Assembly: GCF_007655485.1 (NCBI RefSeq)
Contig: NZ_VJXQ01000001.1
Coordinates: 1,025,442-1,089,441, forward strand
Length of the DNA: 64,000 nucleotides
Source: Halobellus captivus
GTDB taxonomy: Archaea > Halobacteriota > Halobacteria > Halobacteriales > Haloferacaceae
Reading direction: 5' to 3'
Both the position numbers and the translations under genes were made by a program. The notes below the pieces were generated by a model. That model ran no database searches. It was not told where the DNA came from and saw only the letters and a list, made by a program, of their open reading frames with translations. Every line of letters starts with the position of its first letter. Within the stretch, counting starts at the first letter, position 1. Shown piece by piece: positions 55,776 through 62,422 of the stretch.

Positions 55776-56297
55776 ATGCAGCGACGAACCGTCCTGTCCG
55801 GTCTCGCGATCGCCCTCCCCACTGCACTCTCCGGTTGTACCGGAAGCTCCGGACCCGGCGAACCAGACGGTACAGATGATCCCGACGCACCGGAAGACAC
55901 AGAGACCCCGGGCGAGACAGAGACCCCGGGAGACGATCAGACGGTGACGCCCGGTCGAATCTCCGCGAGTCTCACGCCGCGCGAGGAGTGCCCGGACCCG
56001 GGAAACGGGACCGTGAGCTTCGGCAACGGCTCTATTTCCGTCGTCGGCTGCGTCGTCGGCAACAACGGCTGCAACGTCGTGCGGTTGCAGGAAACCGACT
56101 ACGAGGCGGAAACGGGTGAGGTGACCGTCGTCGTCGCCGCGGTCGAGGAGCGGGCGGAGGACGAAGCCTGCACAGAAGCGCTCGTGAACCTCGGTTACGA
56201 GGTCGCGGTCGAAACCGACGGAACCGCCGTCACGAGCGTTCGAGTCGTTCACGACGACGTCGACGGTCGTCGGACGGTCGCCGACGTAACGAAGTGA
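55776..56297 (+). CDS. Small exported lipoprotein, unknown function
   Basis: A 173-residue protein with a Tat-type signal (MQRRTVLSGLAIALPTALSG) and lipobox LSGC, so it is lipid-anchored outside the cell. A Pro/Thr/Glu/Asp linker includes the doubled word ETPGETETPGDD. The mature domain (residues 60-173) is a small beta-sandwich with four cysteines (EECPDP, GCVVGNNGCN, EACTEA) that may form two disulfides. Similar haloarchaeal lipoproteins are common and uncharacterised. CTCTTTTGAGG lies about 27 nt before the start. Confidence 0.7.
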   Translation: MQRRTVLSGLAIALPTALSGCTGSSGPGEPDGTDDPDAPEDTETPGETETPGDDQTVTPGRISASLTPREECPDPGNGTVSFGNGSISVVGCVVGNNGCNVVRLQETDYEAETGEVTVVVAAVEERAEDEACTEALVNLGYEVAVETDGTAVTSVRVVHDDVDGRRTVADVTK

Positions 56298-56444
56298 CGA
56301 CGAACGTTCTTATACGAGGCCGACACCACACCTCGCGTGCCACGAATCGACGGCGGAGCCGACACACCGAGGCGTCCCGACGCCCCCGAATCGGGCGCGG
56401 AAACGTCCCGCGAGAGTCGAATCGAAGTCACCGACAAGACAACG

Positions 56445-56450
56445 CTTAAG
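56445..56450 (+). promoter_or_regulatory. TATA-like box in front of the rpa upstream ORF
   Basis: CTTAAG 25-30 nt before the ATG at 56475 places the likely transcript start at the micro-ORF's own start codon. The micro-ORF would then be leaderless and RPA translated from an internal ribosome-binding site. Confidence 0.55.
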
Positions 56451-56474
56451 CGGCGTCCTGCCTTGGCTGTGGAT

Positions 56475-56552
56475 ATGTCTGTGGCCGGAGCCGCTCGAAC
56501 CGCGGGTTTCGCGCTCGACCCTGCGGGTCGTCACCGAGGAGGTACCGCGTAG
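56475..56552 (+). CDS. Putative 25-residue leaderless upstream ORF of the RPA gene
   Basis: The micro-ORF begins MSVAGAARTAGFALDPAG and ends RHRGGTA, with its TAG stop directly before the ATG of the RPA gene. A TATA-like box fits a leaderless start. The frame contains GAGGAGGT (56536-56543), which is also the ribosome-binding site for RPA, so movement of ribosomes through the micro-ORF could gate RPA translation. The alternative is that the stretch is merely the 5' leader; conservation in relatives would decide. Confidence 0.5.
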   Translation: MSVAGAARTAGFALDPAGRHRGGTA

Positions 56553-57692
56553 ATGGGCGCGATAGAAGACGTGTACGAGGATCTCGACACCGACGTCGAC
56601 TTCGAGGAGTTCGAGGCCGCCGTCGAGGACAAGGTCGAGCAGATGGGCGGCCTCGCCGACGAGGAGACCGCGGCGATGCTCATCGCCCACGAGCTCCGCG
56701 ACGAGGAGGTCGAGGGCATCGCCGACGTCGCACCCGGGATGAACGACGTGAAGTTCCTCGCGAAAGTGATGAAGATCGGCGACCTCCGAACTTTCGAACG
56801 CGACGGCGAAGACGAGGACGGGAAGGTCATCAACGTCGACGTCGCCGACGAGTCCGGGCGAATCCGGATCACGATGTGGGACGGGATGGCCGAGGACGCC
56901 GTCGAGCGACTCGAAACGGGACAGGTGCTCCGCGTGGCCGGACGGCCGAAAGACGGCTACAACGGGATCGAAGTCGACGTCGACAAGGTCGAGCCCGCGC
57001 CGGACGCCGAGGTCGACGTGCAGACCCACGATTCCTATCGTGTAGAGGATCTCGCACTCGGCCTCTCCGACGTGAATCTGAAGGGCCGGGTGCTCAGCAC
57101 CGACACCGTGCGGACGTTCGACCGCGACGACGGCTCCGAGGGGCAAGTGCGAAACGTGCGCGTGAAAGACGAGACGGGCGACATCCGCGTGGCGCTGTGG
57201 GGCGAGAAGGCCGACCTCGACATCGATCTCGCGGACTACGTCGTCTTCACCGACGTCGAAGTCCAGGACGGGTGGCAGGACGACCTCGAAGCCTCCGCGG
57301 GATGGCAGTCGACGGTGAGCGTGATGGACGACGCGCCCGAAAATGCCGCCGACACCGAGACCGAGGCGGCGCAGTCGACCGGGCTGGGCGCCTTCGAGTC
57401 CAGTGGTTCCGAGACCGGAACACCGGCGGCATCGACTTCCGACGCGGCCTCCAGCGGCGGCTCAGCGACGGCCGCCGTCGCGGAGCGACCGGAGGAGTCC
57501 GACGGTCCCGCCGAAACCGAGACGTTCACCGGGACGGTCGTTCAGGCGGGGAATCCGGTCGTGCTCGACGACGGCAGCGAGACCCGGAGCGTCAAGACCG
57601 ACGAGTCCCTCCGCCTCGGCGAGAAAGTGACCGTGAGCGGGACGCTCAGCGACGGGACGATCGCGGCCGAGGACGTCGAGCGGCCCAACTGA
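56553..57692 (+). CDS. rpaC: Replication protein A (ssDNA-binding, three OB folds)
   Basis: A 379-residue single-stranded-DNA-binding protein. An N-terminal helical region (residues 1-55) is followed by OB folds around 65-150 (DVKFLAKVMKIGDLRTFERD), 165-235 (DVNLKGRVLSTDTVRTFDRD) and a shorter one at 312-379 (TFTGTVVQAGNPVVLDDGS). An acidic, Ser/Ala-rich linker of about 60 residues separates the last. This layout and position beside histone and deacetylase genes match the essential RpaC/RPA2 of Haloferax volcanii as I recall it. It protects ssDNA during replication and repair. The start has GAGGAGGT 9 nt upstream; the micro-ORF overlaps the leader. Confidence 0.85.
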   Translation: MGAIEDVYEDLDTDVDFEEFEAAVEDKVEQMGGLADEETAAMLIAHELRDEEVEGIADVAPGMNDVKFLAKVMKIGDLRTFERDGEDEDGKVINVDVADESGRIRITMWDGMAEDAVERLETGQVLRVAGRPKDGYNGIEVDVDKVEPAPDAEVDVQTHDSYRVEDLALGLSDVNLKGRVLSTDTVRTFDRDDGSEGQVRNVRVKDETGDIRVALWGEKADLDIDLADYVVFTDVEVQDGWQDDLEASAGWQSTVSVMDDAPENAADTETEAAQSTGLGAFESSGSETGTPAASTSDAASSGGSATAAVAERPEESDGPAETETFTGTVVQAGNPVVLDDGSETRSVKTDESLRLGEKVTVSGTLSDGTIAAEDVERPN

Positions 57693-57796
57693 AAACGACA
57701 ACAGCACCCAGAGCGCACAGAACTGCAGCGGCGACGGGGGCCGAGCGGCTGCACTGTCGATTGCGGCGAACAACGCGTAGAGACGCTACGGAAAGG

Positions 57797-57802
57797 ATTA
57801 TA
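57797..57802 (+). promoter_or_regulatory. TATA box of the histone gene
   Basis: ATTATA 27-32 nt before the ATG at 57829 gives a leaderless histone-deacetylase transcript, separate from the RPA unit. Confidence 0.65.
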
Positions 57803-57828
57803 CGCGGGTCGAACAGGATATAGTGGTA

Positions 57829-58260
57829 ATGAGTGTCGAGTTGCCGTTCGCCCCCGTGGATGCGATCATTCGACGGAGAGCTGGCGACCTCCGGGTGAGT
57901 TCCGGAGCCGCCGAGGAACTCGCTCGCCGCGTTCAAGCGCACGGGGCGGCGCTCGCCGTCGACGCCGCCGAGCGGGCGGCCCGCGACAATCGAAAGACGC
58001 TGATGGCCGAGGACTTCGACGTCCACCAGGTCGTGAGCCGTCGGGACCTCGAACTGCCGATCGCGCCGATCGACCGCATCGCCCGCCTCGAGATCGACGA
58101 CCGCTACCGCGTCTCGATGGACGCGCGGATCGCGCTGGCGGACATCCTCGAGGACTACGCCGACAACGTCGCGAGCGCGGCCGCGACGCTGGCTCGACAC
58201 GCCGACCGACGCACCGTCCAAGCAGAAGACATCGAGACGTACTTCTCCCTCTTCGAGTAG
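57829..58260 (+). CDS. hstA: Archaeal histone, tandem doublet
   Basis: A 143-residue protein made of two histone folds in one chain. The first (residues 1-67) has PFAPVDAIIRRRAGDLRVSS and DNRKTLMAEDFDV. The second (residues 74-143) has LPIAPIDRIARLEIDDRYRV and ADRRTVQAEDIETYFSLF. The RKTLMAEDF and RRTVQAEDI ends are the paired L2-helix3 motifs that hold DNA. A fused doublet can form a pseudodimer, as in other haloarchaeal histones. Compared with methanogen histones it is acidic, suited to high salt. Its stop codon directly adjoins the start codon of the deacetylase gene. Confidence 0.95.
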   Translation: MSVELPFAPVDAIIRRRAGDLRVSSGAAEELARRVQAHGAALAVDAAERAARDNRKTLMAEDFDVHQVVSRRDLELPIAPIDRIARLEIDDRYRVSMDARIALADILEDYADNVASAAATLARHADRRTVQAEDIETYFSLFE

Positions 58261-59277
58261 ATGCACTTCGGCTACAGCGAGACCTGCCTCGCACACGACA
58301 CCGGCGATCGGCACCCCGAGACGGCCGACCGCCTGCGGGCCATCCGCCGCGCGCTCGCGAAGCGGCACGGCGTCTCCTACGTCGAGGCCGACCCCGCGGG
58401 CGAGGACGCGGTCGCGGCCGTCCACGACGCCGACTACGTCGAGGAGGTCCGCGCGTTCTGTCGAGACGGCGGCGGCAACTGGGACCCCGACACCGTCGCG
58501 TCCGAGGAGACGTGGGAAGCCGCGACCGCCTCGGCGGGGCTCGCACAGTGGGCCGCACAGCAGGCCGCCGCCGGTGCGAGCGGCCGCGAGACGCCCTTTT
58601 CGATCGGTCGTCCGCCGGGACACCACGCCGTCGCCGACGACGCGATGGGCTTTTGTTTCATCAACAACGCCGCCGTCGCCGCCCAGTCGGTCCTCGACGA
58701 CCCCGACGCCGACGTCGAGCGCGCGGTCATCTTCGACTGGGACGTCCACCACGGTAACGGCACGCAGGACATCTTCTACGACCAGGGCGACGTCCTCTAC
58801 GCGTCGACCCACGAGGACGGACTCTACCCCGGCACCGGCGAGATCGAAGAGACCGGGGAAGGCGAGGGGGAGGGGACGACGCTAAACATTCCGCTGGCCG
58901 CGGGCGCTGGCGACGAGGAGTACCTGTTCGCCGTCGAAGAGGCGCTCGCTCCCGTCGTCGAGCGGTTCGACCCGGACCTCTTCATCGTCAGTGCGGGCTT
59001 CGACGCGCACCGACACGACCCGATCTCGCGGATGCGCGTCTCGACGGAAGGCTACGCGCTCCTCACGGACCGCGTACGGTCGATCGCAGGCGACGTCGAC
59101 GCGGGCATCGCGTTCGTGCTCGAAGGCGGATACGGGCTCGACACGCTCTCTGAGGGCGTCGCCACCGTCCACGAGACGTTCGACGGTCGGACGCCGATGG
59201 AGCCCGGCGGACAGCCGGACGAGCAGACCGAAGAGCTCGTCGAGGACGTTCGAGAGGCGCACGGGCTCGACGACTGA
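58261..59277 (+). CDS. hdaI: Histone deacetylase family protein (zinc-dependent)
   Basis: A 338-residue class I/II-like deacetylase. The substrate channel segment is GRPPGHHAVADDAMGFCFIN, with the tandem His of the charge relay. The zinc ligands are in FDWDVHHGNGTQDIFY (Asp, His) and SAGFDAHRHDPISRM (Asp). The C-terminal FVLEGGYGLDTLSEGVATVH completes the site. It begins directly after the histone stop codon, so the two are surely co-translated. Lysine deacetylation of the histone or other proteins is a natural inference, though related enzymes also act on polyamines. Equivalent to the essential HdaI of Haloferax by context. Confidence 0.9.
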   Translation: MHFGYSETCLAHDTGDRHPETADRLRAIRRALAKRHGVSYVEADPAGEDAVAAVHDADYVEEVRAFCRDGGGNWDPDTVASEETWEAATASAGLAQWAAQQAAAGASGRETPFSIGRPPGHHAVADDAMGFCFINNAAVAAQSVLDDPDADVERAVIFDWDVHHGNGTQDIFYDQGDVLYASTHEDGLYPGTGEIEETGEGEGEGTTLNIPLAAGAGDEEYLFAVEEALAPVVERFDPDLFIVSAGFDAHRHDPISRMRVSTEGYALLTDRVRSIAGDVDAGIAFVLEGGYGLDTLSEGVATVHETFDGRTPMEPGGQPDEQTEELVEDVREAHGLDD

Positions 59278-59324
59278 TGAGTGAGATTCGCTTCGCGACG
59301 CCGATATCGTCCCGAGACGGCGCA

Positions 59325-60794
59325 CTACGGTTGCGGATCGAAGTAGTCCGCTAGCTCGGTGCCGAACTCCTCGCACAGCGCGGCGACCTCGTCGCCGACG
59401 AGGACGTCGTAGTCGGCTTCGAGCGCGGTTTCGATCCGGGCCCCGAGGCCGACCGAGAACAACTCCGCAGAGCGGAGCAGTTCCACGGCGTCGGTGAATG
59501 GTCGGTCACGCTCGACGACGTACCGATCGCCGTGGACGAACGGGCCGTAGCTTTTGGGCGGTATGTCGTTATTCTCCGTCGAGGCGTCGTCGTGGTTCTT
59601 CGACGGTGAGTCCCCTCCGTTCTCGACAGCATTCGCCGCCGAATCGGCGTACGCCGCGTAGAAGCCCTCGGCGTGTCGACGGACGTGCACCGGCGGGCCG
59701 TCGTGGCGCTCGATCGACGGGAGCGTCCGATGAGCCAGTTCGACGAACAGGACGGCGCGCCCGTCGCCCCGGTCGACGCTGTCGGTCGAATCAGCGGCGG
59801 CGTACATCGCGCGGATCGGCTCGAACCCGCGCCGATCGAGTTCGTCGCGGACGCCCGACAGCGATTTCCGGAGCTGCGGGTACAGCTGATCGTCGACGAG
59901 GTCCGGCGCGTCGAAGACGACCGCGACGGGCGTCGTCCCGCGACGTTCGAGATGAGCTCTCACGTCGGCGGGCTCGATCGACTCGGGCGTTTGCGACTCG
60001 AAGAGTTCCTCGCGCGGGGTCGAGAGGAACTCACGGGCGTAGTGCTGGAGGCGCGCGAGATTCTCCGCGGAGCAGACCGCCGCGACGTTTCGCGCCGGAT
60101 CCGTGGGATCGACCATCACGAGCGGGTCGTCGTGCGATCTCGTCCCGTGGTTTTCGGGGTCGAAGACGACCGGAGGGTGCCAGTCGGCCGCGGCCGAAAG
60201 CAGCGTCGCGACGTCGCCGTATTCGAGAACGAGCAGTTCCGAGAGGTAGCCCGAGAACCCCTGCGTTCGGAGGTTGCTGCCGTAAACGCCGATCCCCTTC
60301 AGGAACTGCTTGAACACGCGCATCTCGCCCGCGAGGTCGTCGTCGACGCGTTCGCGCAGGTAGGCGTTGTGGTGCGGCGTCCGGTCGACCGCCGATTGGA
60401 GTGACGACCCGTCGCCGACGTCGTAGCAGGGGACGAGATCGACGTCGAAGCCCTCGAACTCGCCCGTGACGTATGGGTGTTCGGCGTACTCCTCGTGGCC
60501 GTCGGGGAGCACCGCGTTGCCGATTTCGAGGCCGTAGCGCTCCAGTGTGTCGCGATCGAGGTCCGCGGGGAAACGAACGAAGAGGTCGATGTCGCGATCG
60601 CCAGCGAGCCACGTCCTCCGCGCCGTCGATCCGACCTGAACGACGTCGGCGTCGAGACCGCGCTCGGCGATCTCGGCCTCGATCCGCGCGGTGAGTTCGG
60701 CCACCGCCTCGCGCATCGCATCGCGTTCGTCGGCGTCGGGAGTGACGCGCTCGCGGACCCGCTCGATCACCTGGCGTCGCTCGTCGTCGGCCAT
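59325..60794 (-). CDS. cca: Archaeal-type CCA-adding enzyme (class I tRNA nucleotidyltransferase)
   Basis: A 489-residue class I CCA enzyme. The catalytic motif GSTARRTWLAGDRDIDLF (GSxxRxTxLxxxxDxD) is near residues 54-71, followed by the third carboxylate in FDVDLVPCYDV. The central domain has GVYGSNLRTQGFSGYLSELL, and the C terminus carries the tRNA-acceptor-binding tail. None of the five tRNA genes in this window encodes CCA, so this enzyme completes all of them. The acidic insert around 410-430 is low complexity. The start at 60794 replaces one 23 codons upstream. It is convergent with the deacetylase gene. Confidence 0.93.
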   Translation of the reverse strand: MADDERRQVIERVRERVTPDADERDAMREAVAELTARIEAEIAERGLDADVVQVGSTARRTWLAGDRDIDLFVRFPADLDRDTLERYGLEIGNAVLPDGHEEYAEHPYVTGEFEGFDVDLVPCYDVGDGSSLQSAVDRTPHHNAYLRERVDDDLAGEMRVFKQFLKGIGVYGSNLRTQGFSGYLSELLVLEYGDVATLLSAAADWHPPVVFDPENHGTRSHDDPLVMVDPTDPARNVAAVCSAENLARLQHYAREFLSTPREELFESQTPESIEPADVRAHLERRGTTPVAVVFDAPDLVDDQLYPQLRKSLSGVRDELDRRGFEPIRAMYAAADSTDSVDRGDGRAVLFVELAHRTLPSIERHDGPPVHVRRHAEGFYAAYADSAANAVENGGDSPSKNHDDASTENNDIPPKSYGPFVHGDRYVVERDRPFTDAVELLRSAELFSVGLGARIETALEADYDVLVGDEVAALCEEFGTELADYFDPQP

Positions 60795-60973
60795 CGTTGT
60801 CACGGCTTCGGGAGGCCCCGGCGAAAGGGTATCGATGCGGGTCGCCGCGTGGCGAACGCTCACTCGTTCACGCTCCGCGGCGGTGTGGCCGGAGCGCCGA
60901 CACCGCGCGTCCGTGCGGTGAAAACGAAAGCCCTATCATACTACCTCGGTGTATTTTCGTGTGCGGACAGAGA

Positions 60974-61046
60974 GCCGTCGTAGCTCAGGTGGTAGAGCAC
61001 CTCGCTGTTAACGAGGTGGTCCCAGGTTCGAGCCCTGGCGACGGCG
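60974..61046 (+). tRNA. tRNA-Asn (anticodon GTT)
   Basis: A 73-nt cloverleaf. The acceptor GCCGTCG pairs with CGACGGC, discriminator G. The anticodon arm is ACCTCG CTGTTAA CGAGGT. The T arm is CCAGG TTCGAGC CCTGG. A shortened echo of its 3' end, GTTCGA-AGCGACGGCG, lies at 61067-61082. Confidence 0.93.
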
Positions 61047-61162
61047 TCACTTCCTCTCGACGCTGTGTTCGAAGCGACGGCGCCGTCCGAGCGACTGCGC
61101 CGACGCAGTCGTCGTCGATAACGACAACGTCTAAGAGGGAGACCGCGGAACCGTAGACTGTC

Positions 61163-61237
61163 GGGCCCTTAGCTCAGTCTGGTCAGAGCGCTCGGCTCAT
61201 AACCGGGTGGTCATGGGTTCGAACCCCATAGGGCCCA
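61163..61237 (+). tRNA. tRNA with CAT anticodon (Ile2 or elongator Met)
   Basis: A 75-nt cloverleaf. The acceptor GGGCCCT pairs with AGGGCCC, discriminator A. The anticodon arm is CTCGG CTCATAA CCGGG. The T arm is ATGGG TTCGAAC CCCAT. The GGGCCC acceptor is what I recall for archaeal tRNA-Ile2, whose C34 is modified to agmatidine to read AUA, but elongator Met cannot be excluded. Its 3' end is the left border of the foreign-looking segment. Confidence 0.85.
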
Positions 61238-61251
61238 TGTACTAAACCCCC

Positions 61252-61546
61252 GTTTCCTACCCGTTTGGGAAACAGGGCATAGGCGGCATCTAACACGCGT
61301 ATTCTCCGTTTCAGCTACCCCCGTAAACCCCCCTTCTGAAACGAATGTCAACTGCTCGGCACCCGCGGGTCTCCGCTGTCCGTCGAAAAGGCAACTCGAA
61401 ACCGCGGCTGAGGGAATATCCGCCGGTAGGCTGCGTTCGAGCCTCTGGTTAGGCTGGTCATCTGGTCCGGCTCCAAATTCCTCAGCCCGTATATCACGGG
61501 TTGCCCACCCCTCTACCTACCTACCCCTATTCAGTGAGTGGGGTAG
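61252..61546. promoter_or_regulatory. Inverted-repeat cluster between the tRNA and the element genes
   Basis: Three perfect inverted repeats: GTTTCC / GGAAAC (61252-61273), GTTTCAG / CTGAAAC (61308-61342) and CTACCCC / GGGGTAG (61521-61546, spacer 12 nt). The last is preceded by three CTAC words. They may be operators, a transcription stop behind the tRNA, or a replication origin for the initiator encoded downstream. Confidence 0.5.
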
Positions 61547-61559
61547 TCTGCGCGCGCGC

Positions 61560-61664
61560 CGAAGGGCCCCCTCGCGGGGTCCGGAGTCGCGCGCTTCATC
61601 AAACGATGCAGCCTCTCGACGTTCTCACCGAACCGAGACCGTCCGCCGGAGGTGGCTCCGGTGA
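61560..61664 (+). pseudogene. C-terminal remnant of a third copy of the small CxxC gene
   Basis: In the frame ending with the TGA at 61662-61664 the sequence reads APSRGPESRASSNDAASRRS and on to RRRWLR. It parallels the C terminus of the 61661 gene (TLSRDPESRPLSTDAAPRRS). The frame is open back to 61203 but has no start codon, so only a tail remains. Its stop overlaps the GTG of the next copy (GTGA), exactly as at the junction between the two complete copies. Confidence 0.7.
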
Positions 61665-62026
61665 ATTTCAAGCGTCTCAGTTCGGGATACATCCGGTACG
61701 GTTGCCGGAGTTGCAGAGACGGCTGTATTGCCTCCCGAGAACAGCCACACGCGCGGTATCGAGAGTGCCAAACCTGTCACTCGGTCCCCGTTCCTGACCG
61801 TGGTGATCCGATCGACAACCTTCATACAGGCCTGATCTGGGCTGCTGAGGCGTTACTTCGTGACCTGAATCTTCCCTCGCAAGCGGCGGAACGGTCCCTT
61901 TCCACGGAGGCTCGAAGTCTTGCACTTCGAAGAACTCTCTCGCGGGATCCGGAGTCGCGCCCTCTATCAACCGATGCAGCTCCTCGACGGTCTCACCGAA
62001 CCGATCGCAGGAGGCGGTCCCTGTGA
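61661..62026 (+). CDS. Small cysteine-rich (zinc-ribbon-like) protein, tandem copy 1
   Basis: A 121-residue protein starting at GTG, with GGAGGT 7 nt upstream (61648-61653). Residues 9-47 hold SGYIRYGCRSCRDGC and RYRECQTCHSVP, giving Cys15, Cys18, Cys22, Cys36, Cys39 and His40, a likely zinc site. A helical segment ending LNLPSQAAER follows, then an Arg/Ser-rich tail. No known family is recognised. It overlaps the tail of a truncated copy in front and the next copy behind by 4 nt (GTGA in both cases). Small CxxC proteins are common in haloarchaeal viruses and plasmids, usually of unknown, possibly regulatory, role. Confidence 0.65.
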   Translation: MNFKRLSSGYIRYGCRSCRDGCIASREQPHARYRECQTCHSVPVPDRGDPIDNLHTGLIWAAEALLRDLNLPSQAAERSLSTEARSLALRRTLSRDPESRPLSTDAAPRRSHRTDRRRRSL

Positions 62027-62370
62027 CAGAGGATCTTCCGCTCTCAGGGTACATTCAGTACTATTGTGTCATCTGCCACGAGGGATGTATCAATCACCTC
62101 TCACAGTCGCGCACTCGCTACCGTGAGTGTGAATCTTGTCACTCAGTACCAACACTCGACCGCCGACCTGTCGACCGATTACTTCCTAATCTCTGGTGGG
62201 CAGTTCACGCTCTACAGAGTGAGTTAGACCTTCCACCGCAAGCGGCGGAGCGGCCCCCTCACATGGGGGCCCGGAGCCGCGCACGCCGCCGACCGGCGGG
62301 AGGCGGCAAACGAGAGGCGGAGCGGGGCGGTGCTGCCGCTGCTAATCCTGTGGGGTCATCCAGTGACTGA
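62023..62370 (+). CDS. Small cysteine-rich (zinc-ribbon-like) protein, tandem copy 2
   Basis: A 115-residue protein, paralogue of the preceding gene. SGYIQYYCVICHEGC and RYRECESCHSVP keep Cys15, Cys18, Cys22, Cys36, Cys39 and His40 at identical positions, and the helix ends LDLPPQAAER. Many codon differences between the copies are synonymous (for example TGC/TGT, GGA/GGG, CAC-TCG/CAC-TCA), so both have been kept as proteins. The C-terminal 40 residues differ and are Arg/Gly-rich. The GTG start lies 362 bp after that of copy 1 and overlaps its stop. It precedes the rep gene by 52 nt and may be co-transcribed with it. Confidence 0.65.
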   Translation: MTEDLPLSGYIQYYCVICHEGCINHLSQSRTRYRECESCHSVPTLDRRPVDRLLPNLWWAVHALQSELDLPPQAAERPPHMGARSRARRRPAGGGKREAERGGAAAANPVGSSSD

Positions 62371-62422
62371 TTCGATCAGTCCGCTCTCGGAGCGATTGCT
62401 ACCTCTCTAGACCTTTCTCTCT

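Noticed and set aside
61677..62054. 125-codon minus-strand frame across the CxxC gene array
   Set aside because: The synonymous differences between array copies fit the plus-strand frames, with cysteines kept; the minus frame shows no such constraint.
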